A stretch of 64,000 nucleotides of DNA from Rhodococcus zopfii NBRC 100606 = JCM 9919 (GTDB taxonomy: Bacteria; Actinomycetota; Actinomycetes; Mycobacteriales; Mycobacteriaceae): assembly GCF_001895025.1 (NCBI RefSeq), contig NZ_BCXI01000007.1, positions 1 to 64,000 of the forward strand. The letters are read 5' to 3'. Both the position numbers and the translations under genes were made by a program. Below, in pieces: positions 17,038-26,338 of this stretch. The notes beneath the pieces are model-generated. The model saw only the letters and a program-made list of their open reading frames with translations. It had not been told where the DNA came from and did not search any database. How positions within the stretch are numbered: position 1 is the stretch's first letter; every line of letters begins with the position of its first letter.

Positions 17038-19629
17038 GTGCTTTCCCGTTCCACCGAGCTCGTCGAATGCTCGCGGGTTCCGTTCGCCGCGGGCCTTGCC
17101 GCTCACGGGGAGCGGACCGCGCTCATCGTCGACGGCCGCGACGTCACCTACCGTGAACTCGCCGACCGGGTCGACGCCGTCGTACACCGGCTCGGTTCGA
17201 CCCGCCGGCTCGTCCTGATCACCGGCGGCAATGCCCTCGACCCGATCGTCGCCTACCTGGCGGCGCTGGCGGCGGGTCATCCGGTGCTGCTCGTGCCCGG
17301 CGGCAACGCCGACACCCTCGCCGCGATGATCGAGGCGTATCGTCCCGACGTCGTCGTCGACGACGGCCGCTTCGACGAACATGCACCCGGCACCACCCAC
17401 GACCTGCACCCCGATCTGGCGCTGTTGCTGAGCACGTCCGGATCCACCGGCTCGCCCAAACTGGTACGCCTGTCCCACGACAACGTGCAGGCCAACGCCG
17501 AGGCGATCGCCACCTACCTCGATATCCGGAACACCGACCGTGCGATCACGACCCTGCCGATGCACTACTGCTACGGGCTGTCGGTGCTGCACAGTCACCT
17601 GCTGTGCGGCGCGGGGGTGGTGCTCACCGACCGGTCCGTCACGGAACCGGAATTCTGGAACCTGGTCCGGAACCACCGCGTCAGCGCGCTTGCCGGCGTC
17701 CCGTACACGTTCGACCTGCTCGATCGGGTCGGTTTCGCCGACCTGGACCTGAGCTGCCTGCGGTACGTCACACAAGCCGGGGGCAGGCTCGATCCCGAGC
17801 GGGTACGCGGATACACCGCGCTCGGGCAGCGCCGCGGCTTCGACTTCGTCGTCATGTACGGGCAGACCGAAGCCACCGCCCGCATGGCGTACCTGCCGCC
17901 GGAACTGGCCGCGCAGCATCCGGACACCATCGGCATCCCCGTCCCGGGCGGCTCGCTCCGCATCGAACCGGTCCCCGAGAGCGACGACGGCGCCGGTGAA
18001 CTCGTCTACACCGGACCGAACGTCATGCTCGGATACGCGACGACACCCGGCGATCTGGCCCTGGGCCGGGTCGTCGACGAACTGCGCACCGGGGACCTGG
18101 CCGTGCGCACCGACGCGGGGCTGTATCGCATCGTCGGACGCCGATCCCGGTTCGCGAAGCTGTTCGGTCTGCGGATCGACCTGCAGCGCGTCGACGCCGT
18201 ACTCGGCGACCACGGCCTGGTCGCGTGCTGCGCCGGCGGCGACGACCAGCTGGTCGTCGCGGTTGTCGAAGCCGACCCGCGGCAGGTCCGGAAGCTCGCC
18301 GCCCGGGCGAGCGGGCTGCCCGAGCCGGCGGTGCGGGTGGTCCCGGTGGCGGAGCTGCCGCGCACCGAGAACGGCAAACCCGACTTCCGCGCGGTCGCCG
18401 CACTCGCCGACCGCGCGCCCGGCGATCCGTCCGCCGACGGCGGCCCGATCGACCTGTCCCGGCTGCGCTCGCTCTACACCGAGATCCTCGCGACCGACGG
18501 CGTCACCGACGACAGCACCTTCGTCGACCTCGGCGGGGACTCCCTCACCTACGTGCGGACGTCGGTGCGGCTCGAGAAGCTCCTGGGGACCCTCCCCGCC
18601 GACTGGCACACCACGCCGCTGCGCGAGCTGGCCGCCGCGGCCGGCCGTCCCCGGCGCGGGCTGCGCACCGTCGAGACGAACGTGCTGATCCGGGCGCTGG
18701 CCATCGTCCTCATCGTCGGGTCGCATCTGCATCTGTTCGCGCTCGTCGGTGGTGCACACGTGCTGCTCGCCGCCGCCGGGTACAACTTCGCGCGGTTCAA
18801 CCTCGCCGGATCCCGGGGTGTCCGGTTGCGGCACACGCTGGCGTCCGTCGCGCGAATCGCCCTGCCGAGCGCGGTGTGGATCGGAGGGGTCGTCGCTGTC
18901 ACCGGCGCCCACCCGTTGAGCAGTGTGTTCCTCCTCAACGGCGTGTTCGGGCCCGACGCCTGGACCCGCGAGTGGCGGTACTGGTTCGTCGAGGCGCTGG
19001 TGTACATCGTGCTCGGGATCGCCGTGCTGCTCGCGATCCCGTGGGTGGACGAACGGGAACGCCGCTTCCCGTTCGCGTTCCCGATGGTGCTCGTGGTCGC
19101 GGGGCTGCTCACCCGTTATCAGGTGATCGGACCGGACACCCCGACCAGCCAGATCCTGGCGTCGTATGTGGTGTTCTGGCTGTTTCCTCTCGGCTGGGCG
19201 GCGGCACGTGCGGTCGCGGTGTGGCAGCGCGTGGTGGTGAGCGCGATGGCGTTGGTGACGGTGCCGGGTTTCTTTCACGACGAGCCCGGACGGACCGCGC
19301 TGGTCGTCGGCGGGCTGCTACTGCTCGTCTGGGTTCCGAGACTGTGGTGGCCGGCGTTGTTCGTTCGCCCGGTGGAGGTGCTCGCAGGCGCCTCGTTGTT
19401 CATCTACCTGACTCACTTCACGGTCTATCCGTACCTCCGGGACATCGACCCGTGGCTCGCGTTCGCGGCATCGCTGGCGGTCGGGGTCGCCTATCAGCAG
19501 CTCTGGATCGGCCTTGGCCGGCTGTGGGGCAGGTGGCGCCCCCGCTCGTTCGGCGCTCCCGCGGTCGCCGGCCGGGAACCCACCGGGAATCCGGCCCGGA
19601 CCGTGACGGTCACAGGTACGGGCGGGTGA
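17038..19629 (+). CDS. Adenylation-PCP-membrane acyltransferase protein
   Basis: 863 residues in three parts. Residues 1-455 are an AMP-forming adenylation domain, with STSGSTGSPK at 132-141, YGQTEA near 280 and the C-terminal catalytic lysine in NGK (K447). Residues about 465-550 are a carrier domain with DLGGDSL, whose Ser502 is the phosphopantetheine site. From about 560 to 840 there are eight to ten hydrophobic helices like a membrane acyltransferase-3 domain. The design suggests that an acid is activated, loaded on the carrier and passed to an acceptor at the membrane. The promoter carries an iron-box-like site, so a siderophore or envelope modification is possible but not shown. The adenylation domain lacks a downstream condensation domain. 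Confidence 0.78.
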   Translation: MLSRSTELVECSRVPFAAGLAAHGERTALIVDGRDVTYRELADRVDAVVHRLGSTRRLVLITGGNALDPIVAYLAALAAGHPVLLVPGGNADTLAAMIEAYRPDVVVDDGRFDEHAPGTTHDLHPDLALLLSTSGSTGSPKLVRLSHDNVQANAEAIATYLDIRNTDRAITTLPMHYCYGLSVLHSHLLCGAGVVLTDRSVTEPEFWNLVRNHRVSALAGVPYTFDLLDRVGFADLDLSCLRYVTQAGGRLDPERVRGYTALGQRRGFDFVVMYGQTEATARMAYLPPELAAQHPDTIGIPVPGGSLRIEPVPESDDGAGELVYTGPNVMLGYATTPGDLALGRVVDELRTGDLAVRTDAGLYRIVGRRSRFAKLFGLRIDLQRVDAVLGDHGLVACCAGGDDQLVVAVVEADPRQVRKLAARASGLPEPAVRVVPVAELPRTENGKPDFRAVAALADRAPGDPSADGGPIDLSRLRSLYTEILATDGVTDDSTFVDLGGDSLTYVRTSVRLEKLLGTLPADWHTTPLRELAAAAGRPRRGLRTVETNVLIRALAIVLIVGSHLHLFALVGGAHVLLAAAGYNFARFNLAGSRGVRLRHTLASVARIALPSAVWIGGVVAVTGAHPLSSVFLLNGVFGPDAWTREWRYWFVEALVYIVLGIAVLLAIPWVDERERRFPFAFPMVLVVAGLLTRYQVIGPDTPTSQILASYVVFWLFPLGWAAARAVAVWQRVVVSAMALVTVPGFFHDEPGRTALVVGGLLLLVWVPRLWWPALFVRPVEVLAGASLFIYLTHFTVYPYLRDIDPWLAFAASLAVGVAYQQLWIGLGRLWGRWRPRSFGAPAVAGREPTGNPARTVTVTGTGG

Positions 19630-19984
19630 TCAGCTCGATCGCGTGACCGGACGGGTCCTTGAAGTAGACGCCGCGCCCACCGTGTTCGGTGTTGGTTTCT
19701 CCGGGGCGCCGCATGTGCGGGTCGGCCCAGTGCTCGATGCCGGCGTCGAGCAGACGCCGGTACGCGCGGTCGAACAGGTCGTCGTCGACGAGGAACGCGT
19801 AGTGCTGCATCTGGATGTCGACCGGGGGCGCGGCGAACTGGAGCAGCACGCCGTCGTCGAGTTGGAGGTTGGTGAACACGCCCCAGGACGGTGCTTCACC
19901 GAGTTCCAGGAGCTCGCGGAAGAACCGCGCGGACTCGTCGCGGTCGCGGGAGGCGATGATCGTGTGATTGAAGGTTGCGGGCAC
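19610..19984 (-). CDS. VOC (glyoxalase/dioxygenase) family protein
   Basis: A 124-residue two-repeat VOC fold: FNHTIIASRDRDESARFFREL at the start, LQFAAPPVDIQMQHYAFLVDD in the middle and GVYFKDPSGHAIELI at the end, where His and Glu are metal-ligand candidates. I chose GTG 19984, preceded by AAGGA. The gene converges on the adenylation-PCP gene and overlaps its last 20 nt. Substrate unknown. Confidence 0.75.
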   Translation of the reverse strand: MPATFNHTIIASRDRDESARFFRELLELGEAPSWGVFTNLQLDDGVLLQFAAPPVDIQMQHYAFLVDDDLFDRAYRRLLDAGIEHWADPHMRRPGETNTEHGGRGVYFKDPSGHAIELITRPYL

Positions 19985-20205
19985 AGGTTTGTCCTTGCTG
20001 TCGTTCGATTCTCGGGTGGAAGTACATGCGGATGTGCAGGTTCTTCCGGGGGTCCCCGGATCGAACACGGACGGCGACTCGCCGCCCGGACTGCGGTCAG
20101 CTCTCCACCGGATCGCCGATCCGTGTGTGGCGCAATGCCGTCCCGGTGTTCACCCGACGGACCCTACTCGCGTCGGACCGAGACTGCACGCGCTTGCACA
20201 GCGGA

Positions 20206-21285
20206 TCAGCGGCCGTGGAAGGCGGCCCATTCGTTCAGTGCGGTCGAGAACTCGGCCGACATTGGAAGCGGCGCGAAAATGTCGAGGCTGCTGGGCGGCA
20301 CCGGTCCGAGTTCCTTCAGCTGGTGGCTTGCGGTCGCGAAACGGTGGAACTCCAACTCGGTGTGCGCGAGCGCATTCCGCAGCGGCTCGACCTGCGCGCA
20401 GCTGACATTGAGGTCCTTGTCCGAGCAGGTCAGCAGTACCGATGCCGACTCGTCCAGTCCGGCCGCGAGAATGCTCGGGTCCAGACTGTCGGCCTCGGAC
20501 AGGAATTTCGCATTGGCCTCGTTGAGGCCGAGCTGCGCAAGCATCGGATGTACATCGGCCGGGACGGTGCCGGTGGCCCGCAGGGACTCGACGGTGCGAT
20601 CGAGATCGGCTCGGACGGCGTCGGCTTCACCGGCGGGCAGCTGTCCGCCCGCGACCGCGCCGTCGAGCTGGGTCGAGATCTGGGCGTCGAGCAGGTCCAG
20701 GTAGCGGATCGGCAGCGGCTGGAGCAGCCCGATGCCGGCCGACGTGACGCCGCGATCCACGAGCGCCAGCGCGGTGAGCGCGCCCTCGCTGTGGCCGAGC
20801 ACGAGCAATCCGTCGGCGTCGACACCGGTACGGTCGCGCAGCAGGGACGCCGCCGCGGCGGCGTGGTCTACCTGATCGGTGAAGCCGTAGTCTCCGATGT
20901 CCTCCGGCGCCAGGTCGCCGAGTCCGGTCGCGCCACTGCCGAGCTTGTCGAAGCGTAGGCTCGGGATGCCGTGCTCAGCAAGGATGTCCGCGAATCGCGC
21001 GAGCGTGTCGGCTGTGATACCCGGCTGGTTGCCGTTCCGGTCGGTCGGCCCGCTACCGGGCAGCAGCAGTGCCGCGGTCCCGGCGACCGGATGTTCCGGC
21101 GTGCGCAGGCTGCCGAAGAGCGTCAAGCCCTCTGATTCGAAGGTGACCTCGGTGTCGGTGCCGATCGGGGCGATCAGCGAACCGGTGTCGGGTGCGGCGG
21201 TCGCCGTCGCGGGAAGCGTTGAAGCACCCAGCAATGCAAGGACGGGCACGAACGCACAGGCCAACCACCGCTTCGTGTTTCGCAT
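20206..21285 (-). CDS. Secreted alpha/beta hydrolase
   Basis: 359 residues. A Sec-type signal peptide (basic start, hydrophobic core to about residue 22, Ala-rich cleavage region near 30-31) is followed by an alpha/beta hydrolase with GSGPTDRNGN as the oxyanion segment and GHSEG containing nucleophile Ser166. Two Cys (LLTCSDKDLNVSC) may form a disulfide near the acid residue. It is probably an exported esterase or peptidase-like enzyme. It stands alone, 78 nt upstream of the DUF7144 paralogue's end. Confidence 0.8.
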   Translation of the reverse strand: MRNTKRWLACAFVPVLALLGASTLPATATAAPDTGSLIAPIGTDTEVTFESEGLTLFGSLRTPEHPVAGTAALLLPGSGPTDRNGNQPGITADTLARFADILAEHGIPSLRFDKLGSGATGLGDLAPEDIGDYGFTDQVDHAAAAASLLRDRTGVDADGLLVLGHSEGALTALALVDRGVTSAGIGLLQPLPIRYLDLLDAQISTQLDGAVAGGQLPAGEADAVRADLDRTVESLRATGTVPADVHPMLAQLGLNEANAKFLSEADSLDPSILAAGLDESASVLLTCSDKDLNVSCAQVEPLRNALAHTELEFHRFATASHQLKELGPVPPSSLDIFAPLPMSAEFSTALNEWAAFHGR

Positions 21286-21363
21286 GGGTAAGCACCCTAG
21301 CAGCGGTGCGGACAGAACTGATCGCGGCAGGCCGAATGGTCTGCCGCGATCGTCCGCCGCGCA

Positions 21364-21783
21364 TCAGTAGATGCTGCGGTCCGGTTGCCAGGTGGACACC
21401 GCCCAGATGACGACGATGTCGAGCGCGATGATCAGCACCGACCACCAGGGGTAGTACGGCAACCACATGAAGTTCACCAGAATCGACAGCGCGGCGAGGA
21501 TGATCGCGCCCATCCTGGCCCACGTTGCACCCGTCAACAAGGCAAGGCCGACGAGGATTATCACCACTCCGAATCCGATGTGGATCCAGCCCCACGTCGT
21601 GAAATCGAACTTGAACGTGTACTCCACGCCCACCACGAACAGCTCGTTCTCGGCGACCGCGGCGATGCCCTGCAGGAGTTGCAGGATGCCCACGGTGATG
21701 AGAATGACGGCTGCCGCGACGGACGTGCCCGCGGCAACCTTCTGCTTGGTGCTTCCCCGATCGACGGTCACATCATCGGACAC
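21364..21783 (-). CDS. DUF7144-type four-helix membrane protein, paralogue
   Basis: 139 residues, clearly homologous along its whole length to 8663-9088, sharing WGWIH, WLPYYPWWS and LIIALDIVVIWAVSTW. I chose GTG 21783, because GGAAGG lies eight bases before it and it aligns with the paralogue's MSEEV start; the GTG at 21792 sits on top of the ribosome site. Confidence 0.78.
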   Translation of the reverse strand: MSDDVTVDRGSTKQKVAAGTSVAAAVILITVGILQLLQGIAAVAENELFVVGVEYTFKFDFTTWGWIHIGFGVVIILVGLALLTGATWARMGAIILAALSILVNFMWLPYYPWWSVLIIALDIVVIWAVSTWQPDRSIY

Positions 21784-21870
21784 GACGGTCACCTTCCAGT
21801 CGGATATGCCCCCACCCGGAACGCTATTGTGCGCGACGGACCCGGCGTCCCGACGCGGTTTCCGGGAACT

Positions 21871-21887
21871 TCACCCGATCCGGGTGA
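21871..21887. terminator. Short hairpin after the cholesterol oxidase gene
   Basis: TCACCCG and CGGGTGA form a perfect 7-bp stem around ATC, 12 nt past the choII stop. No T-run follows. Confidence 0.4.
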
Positions 21888-21898
21888 CCGACGTGCGC

Positions 21899-23644
21899 TC
21901 AGGGCAGCAGACGATCCAGGAAGCTGTTGCTGAACACCCGATGCGGATCGAGCCGGTTGAACACCTGCCGTGCCGAATCCCAGTTCTCGTTCGCCGGAAC
22001 GCCCTGCCGGTAGGTGTCGGGAAGCGCCCCGGTGAGGATCGAATCGTCGGTGTAGGGAAGGTCGGGGCCGAACGCCCAGCCCTTCGACCATTCGGGCCGG
22101 AACGTGGAATCGCCACCGGCGAAACGTTGGCGCATCCACTGTTCCATCTCCCGGTAGAACGCGAACATGCCGGGGGTGCCCGGGACACCGAGCACGTTCA
22201 GCCAGATCGCGGTGTCCCATTCGGGATGGTCGGGGCGGGGCCGCATCGCCGAGATCGTCGGCGGGCCCGCCGACGGAACGCGCACGTCGTCGGGCTGGTC
22301 CAGCCCACAGCAACGGATTTCGACGGGACCGTTGAGCGGGTACTGGCCCAGCGATCGGTAGTGCTCGATCCGTTCGTGGAACCAGCGGGTGAAGTCGTGG
22401 ATCACGTTGGCGATGTTGGCGCGGCTGGTGAGTACCGCGCCACCGCCCTCGGTCAGCCGAAGCGTGGTGGCCTTGATGTAGAACTGCAGATCCTTCGACC
22501 AGCCCCAGATGTCGCTCGAGTTCGTCGCGGCGAGCCCGGCGACCGTCACTCCGTAGTACGTCTGACCGAATGCCGGTGCGATGGCGGTGTTTCCGGAAGT
22601 GATCTGGCCCAGGAGGTCGGTGATCGGCTCGGGAACGTTGTCGGAGAACGGATAGTTGTAGGGCCCGGTGACCTCGCGGGATGCGGCCGGCTTCTCCGGC
22701 GCGATCGACCACACCTTCATCCACGGCTTGTCCGTGAACGGATACCAGATGGCTTCGGCGCGCCCGTCGGCACGCACGAACGATTCGAAGGTGCGGCCGG
22801 ATGCGCCGGCCGGTGCGAACAGTTCACGCCAGTCGATGTCGGTGAAGCTTCGGCAGCGCATCCGCGCGTTCGGGCCGGCCTGCATCGTGACCGAGGTGAT
22901 GAACGTGCGTCCGAGATTGGTGAGCAGCGCGGTGATGTCGGAGTCGGAGCGGCGGAATGTGCGCAGCCCGTACTCGCTGCCCGTCCACACCACCGCGGTC
23001 ATCTCCGTGACCAGGTTGCTCAGCGAGCCGAACGTGTTGCCGGGCACCGGTTCCTCGCCCTCGGCGGGCAGTGCGGCACCGTGGGCGTCGACGGCGAGCG
23101 ATCCGGCGATCGAGAGGACGCCCGGTGCGGGAAGATTCGCCCAGCCCAGCCCGTGCTCCTGGAGTGCGGTGGTGATCGCGTCGAGCGTTGCGCCGGCGCC
23201 GGCGGTCACGGTCGCGGGGTCGCCGCCCGGCTGCACGCTCACCCCACCCAGATGGGTCATCGTGTCCGCGAGGATCACCCGGTCCACGGACGCACCGTTG
23301 ACGACGGTCAGCGGGGTCCAGCCGTGCATCGCGCCACGTGGCCGGATCGTGTAGCCATTCGCGTGTGCCCAGTTTGCAAGGCGAACAACATCGTTCGGGC
23401 TCGTCGGTGTGCAGGTCCACACCGCATCGAGCATGATTTCCTTGGACCAGTTCTGATAAGCCTGCTGGAACAGGGCGATGCCCTCGGGAAACTGCGGGGG
23501 GGCGGGCAGCGTGGCGCCCGACGATCCGAACGGAAGTGCATGGGCCGGAGCCCAGCCGCCCAAGGCGGTGGCAGCGAGTGCCCCCGCCCCGGCGGCGAGG
23601 AAACCCCGCCGGGACAGGCGCAAAGACTCGTCACGAATCGTCAT
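21899..23644 (-). CDS. Class II (VAO-type, covalent FAD) cholesterol oxidase, exported
   Basis: 581 residues. A twin-arginine signal (SRRGFLAAGAGALAATALG, residues 11-29) is followed by a PCMH/VAO-type FAD domain. The sequence is closely like the Brevibacterium sterolicum class II cholesterol oxidase as I remember it (for example FQQAYQNWSKEIMLDA, RPRGAMHGWTPLTV, GPVEIRCCGLDQ). His107 in GAMHGW corresponds to the His that holds FAD covalently, and the Glu and Arg of VEIRC are the active-site pair. It oxidises and isomerises cholesterol to cholest-4-en-3-one, probably folded in the cytosol and exported by Tat. It is the last gene of the kstD-hsd4B-choII run, 44 nt after hsd4B. Confidence 0.93.
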   Translation of the reverse strand: MTIRDESLRLSRRGFLAAGAGALAATALGGWAPAHALPFGSSGATLPAPPQFPEGIALFQQAYQNWSKEIMLDAVWTCTPTSPNDVVRLANWAHANGYTIRPRGAMHGWTPLTVVNGASVDRVILADTMTHLGGVSVQPGGDPATVTAGAGATLDAITTALQEHGLGWANLPAPGVLSIAGSLAVDAHGAALPAEGEEPVPGNTFGSLSNLVTEMTAVVWTGSEYGLRTFRRSDSDITALLTNLGRTFITSVTMQAGPNARMRCRSFTDIDWRELFAPAGASGRTFESFVRADGRAEAIWYPFTDKPWMKVWSIAPEKPAASREVTGPYNYPFSDNVPEPITDLLGQITSGNTAIAPAFGQTYYGVTVAGLAATNSSDIWGWSKDLQFYIKATTLRLTEGGGAVLTSRANIANVIHDFTRWFHERIEHYRSLGQYPLNGPVEIRCCGLDQPDDVRVPSAGPPTISAMRPRPDHPEWDTAIWLNVLGVPGTPGMFAFYREMEQWMRQRFAGGDSTFRPEWSKGWAFGPDLPYTDDSILTGALPDTYRQGVPANENWDSARQVFNRLDPHRVFSNSFLDRLLP

Positions 23645-23688
23645 GCAAGATCTGCTTTCTCGTCGGGAAGAGGAGATCGGACAGGTAA

Positions 23689-24549
23689 CTACGCGATGGT
23701 GAGAACTACGTCGGCAAGTGCCGGAGCGAGATCGCGTTCGACGACGACGGCGGTGATCAGCAGTCGATCACCGTCGCGCCAGATCCGGACGCGCAACGTC
23801 TCCCCGGGGAAGACCACGCCGGCGAAACGTGCGCGGAACGCCTTGACGCGGGCCGCGTCGCCGTCGAGGACTGCATCGGTCGCGGCCTTGCAGACGATCC
23901 CGTAGGTGCAGAGGCCGTGCAGGATCGGCGCGGGGAAGCCGGCGGCCTTCGCGAACTCCGGATCCGAGTGCAGGGGATTGCGGTCGCCGCACAGGCGGTA
24001 CAGCAGGGCCTGCTGCGGCAGCGTCGGAACATCGACCTCGACATCCGGTTCACGGTCGGGCAATTCGACGGATTCGGACGGTCCGCGCTCGCCGCCGAAA
24101 CCGCCCTCGCCGCGCGCGAAGATCGACGACCGTGCAGTCCACAACGGGTTGCCCTCGGGATCCACGGTGGTCGATTCCTGCACGATCACCGCGGCCTTGC
24201 CCTTGTCCCACACCTCGGCGATGCGGGTGGTGGTGCGGCCCTTGCCGTTTGCCGGGATCGGTCCGTGCACGACGACTTCCTGGCTGCCGTGCACGACCTT
24301 CGCCAGGTCGATCTCGACACCGGGGAACGACACCTTCGGCGGCTCGGCGGCGTGGAAGGTCGCGGCGACCGTCGCGAAGGTCGGCAACACCTGGGATTCA
24401 CCGTCGCGCAGGTAGCGCAGTTCGCTCGCGTCGGTCGGGCGCGAGCCGGCGCCGAGCCCGAGGTGGTAGAGCTGAACCTCGCTGCTGGTCCAGGAGAAAT
24501 CCTGGGAGGGCAGTTCGGCGCCGATTGCGACGGAGGGGTCGATGGGCAC
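23689..24549 (-). CDS. hsd4B: Hsd4B-like MaoC (R)-enoyl-CoA hydratase
   Basis: 286 residues, two hot-dog repeats. The C-terminal repeat holds the hydratase motif GDRNPLHSDP (Asp189, His194) followed by FPAPILHGLCTYG. It is very similar to Rv3538, which lies next to kstD in M. tuberculosis, and acts on side-chain CoA esters during beta-oxidation. GTG 24549 has AAGGA seven bases upstream. It lies 75 nt downstream of kstD on the same strand and is probably in the same KstR-controlled unit. Confidence 0.9.
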   Translation of the reverse strand: MPIDPSVAIGAELPSQDFSWTSSEVQLYHLGLGAGSRPTDASELRYLRDGESQVLPTFATVAATFHAAEPPKVSFPGVEIDLAKVVHGSQEVVVHGPIPANGKGRTTTRIAEVWDKGKAAVIVQESTTVDPEGNPLWTARSSIFARGEGGFGGERGPSESVELPDREPDVEVDVPTLPQQALLYRLCGDRNPLHSDPEFAKAAGFPAPILHGLCTYGIVCKAATDAVLDGDAARVKAFRARFAGVVFPGETLRVRIWRDGDRLLITAVVVERDLAPALADVVLTIA

Positions 24550-24624
24550 GCGGGGATCCTTTCTGACCGGCTGCTCTCTCGGGAGAGCGGCAATGCTGGC
24601 GGGCCTTCCGGCCTCGGCCGCAGA

Positions 24625-26337
24625 CTAGTGCTGTTCCGCCGCCTCGACGGCGGATTCTCCCGTTGACCGGGTTTCCTGGCCCAGGATGTCGAGAACCGCG
24701 AGGTAGGCGAACGTCATCGCGGGACCGATGGTGGCGCCGGGGCCGGCATAGGTGTGGCCCATGACGGGGGAGCTGGCGTTGCCGGCCGCGTAGAGGCCCT
24801 CGATGGCGGTGCCGTCCTCGCGGAGCACGCGGGCATCGACATCGGTGACGAGCCCGCCCTTGGTGCCGAGGTCGCCGGGCACCACCTTGAACGCGTAGAA
24901 CGGGGCCTTGCCGATGACGCCGAGGCTCGGGTTCGGCTTGTTCAGCGGATCACCGTAGTAGTGGTCGTACTGCGATTCGCCGCGGCCGAAATCCTCGTCC
25001 TTACCGATGCGGGCGAAACCGTTGAATCGCTCGACGGTCTCGGTGAGGGTCGCGGCGGGCACCCCGATCTTCTCGGCGAGTTCGCTCACGGACCCGGCCT
25101 TCACCAGCACACCGGCCTTCAGCCAGCGGCCGGGGAACGGCGTGCGCGGGGTGATTCCGGCGAACGTGTAGCGGTCGCGGTAACGCTGGTCGAGGATCAG
25201 CCACGCCGGGATGTTCTCGCCGGGACCGTCGCCGCGGCCGTGGGTTCCGCCGTACATGGCGTGCGTCGCCTCGACGTACGGGGCGGATTCGTTTCCGAAC
25301 CGCTTGCCGGAGCCGTTGACCATGATGCAGCCGGGCAGGCTGCGCTCGGACAGGGCGAACCAGGGACCGCCGGTCAGGGGGAACGACGGACCCCACCAGG
25401 CGTCGTCCATGAAATCCACGGCGCCACCGGCGGCTTGGCCGGCGCGGATGCCGTCGCCGGTGTTGGCCTTGGCTCCGACGGTCCACTCCGTGCCGATCGG
25501 GGCGCGCTGGTACTGCTTGCGCATCTCGTCGTTGTGCTCGAAACCGCCGCTGGCGAGGATGACACCCCTGCGGGCGCGGATGATCCGCTCTTCGCCGTCC
25601 GAGACCACCTTGACGCCGCGCACGGCCCCGTCCTCGACGACGAGATCGGTCAGGGCGGTGTTCAGCAGCAGGGGCACGTTCGCGTCGCGGAGGCCGATGC
25701 GCAGGCCGGCCATGAGTGCCTGGCCGCGGACGAGCAGGTGCTTCCTGGTGAGGTTCGCCCACACGAAGCGCGCGCCGACCTTCACGGCGCGCAGCGGTCC
25801 GCGCGGGTTGCGCATCAGCAGGTTCAGCCACTTGTAGTCGGCCTGCGTGATGACGAAGTTCTTCGGGGCGCGCGCGTAGTCGGGTTCGAGCGTGGCGAGG
25901 TCCGCGCCGAGGCGTCGTCCGTCGAACGGGCTGGGCTCGACCGAGCGGCCGCCGGCGCGTCCGCCCGGGGCCTCCGGGTAGTAGTCGGAATATCCGGGGA
26001 CCCACTGCAATTCGAGGGCACTGTGCTTCTGGACGAAGGACAGCATCTCGGGACCGCGGTCGATGTAGGTGTCGATCTTCTCGGCGGGCACCACGTCGCC
26101 GATGATGCTGTGCAGGTAGGTGCGTGCGGCCTCGGGGGTGTCGTCGACGCCGGCTGCCTTCAGCGCGTCGTTGTTGGGGATCCACACGCCGCCGCCGGAG
26201 CGGGCGCTCGAGCCGCCGTAGCAGGCGGCCTTCTCGATCACGACGACACTCGCGCCCTTGTTGGCGGCGGTGATCGCGGCGGTCATGCCGCCGGCGCCGC
26301 TGCCGACGACGACGATGTCGTACTCCTGCTTGCTCAT
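24625..26337 (-). CDS. kstD: 3-Ketosteroid delta1-dehydrogenase KstD
   Basis: 570 residues. An N-terminal FAD motif (VVGSGAGGMTAA, about residues 9-20) and GGSSARSGGGVW near 42 mark the flavoprotein. The C-terminal GDLGTKGGLVTD and AGNASSPVMGHTYAGPGATIGPAM segments match 3-ketosteroid delta1-dehydrogenases. It introduces the C1-C2 double bond in ring A, which with KshA opens ring B. The ATG at 26337 is only one base past a KstR box; no Shine-Dalgarno sequence fits between, so the message is probably leaderless or has a 1-3 nt leader. Confidence 0.93.
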   Translation of the reverse strand: MSKQEYDIVVVGSGAGGMTAAITAANKGASVVVIEKAACYGGSSARSGGGVWIPNNDALKAAGVDDTPEAARTYLHSIIGDVVPAEKIDTYIDRGPEMLSFVQKHSALELQWVPGYSDYYPEAPGGRAGGRSVEPSPFDGRRLGADLATLEPDYARAPKNFVITQADYKWLNLLMRNPRGPLRAVKVGARFVWANLTRKHLLVRGQALMAGLRIGLRDANVPLLLNTALTDLVVEDGAVRGVKVVSDGEERIIRARRGVILASGGFEHNDEMRKQYQRAPIGTEWTVGAKANTGDGIRAGQAAGGAVDFMDDAWWGPSFPLTGGPWFALSERSLPGCIMVNGSGKRFGNESAPYVEATHAMYGGTHGRGDGPGENIPAWLILDQRYRDRYTFAGITPRTPFPGRWLKAGVLVKAGSVSELAEKIGVPAATLTETVERFNGFARIGKDEDFGRGESQYDHYYGDPLNKPNPSLGVIGKAPFYAFKVVPGDLGTKGGLVTDVDARVLREDGTAIEGLYAAGNASSPVMGHTYAGPGATIGPAMTFAYLAVLDILGQETRSTGESAVEAAEQH

Positions 26338-26338
26338 G

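Noticed and set aside
17023-19278. A 751-residue minus-strand open frame
   Set aside because: It lies opposite the adenylation-PCP-acyltransferase gene, whose domains are clear; the minus translation shows no fold or motif.
19990-20205. A tRNA-like GGTTC...CGAAC arm in the gap before the secreted hydrolase
   Set aside because: No acceptor stem, D-arm or anticodon arm can be folded around it.
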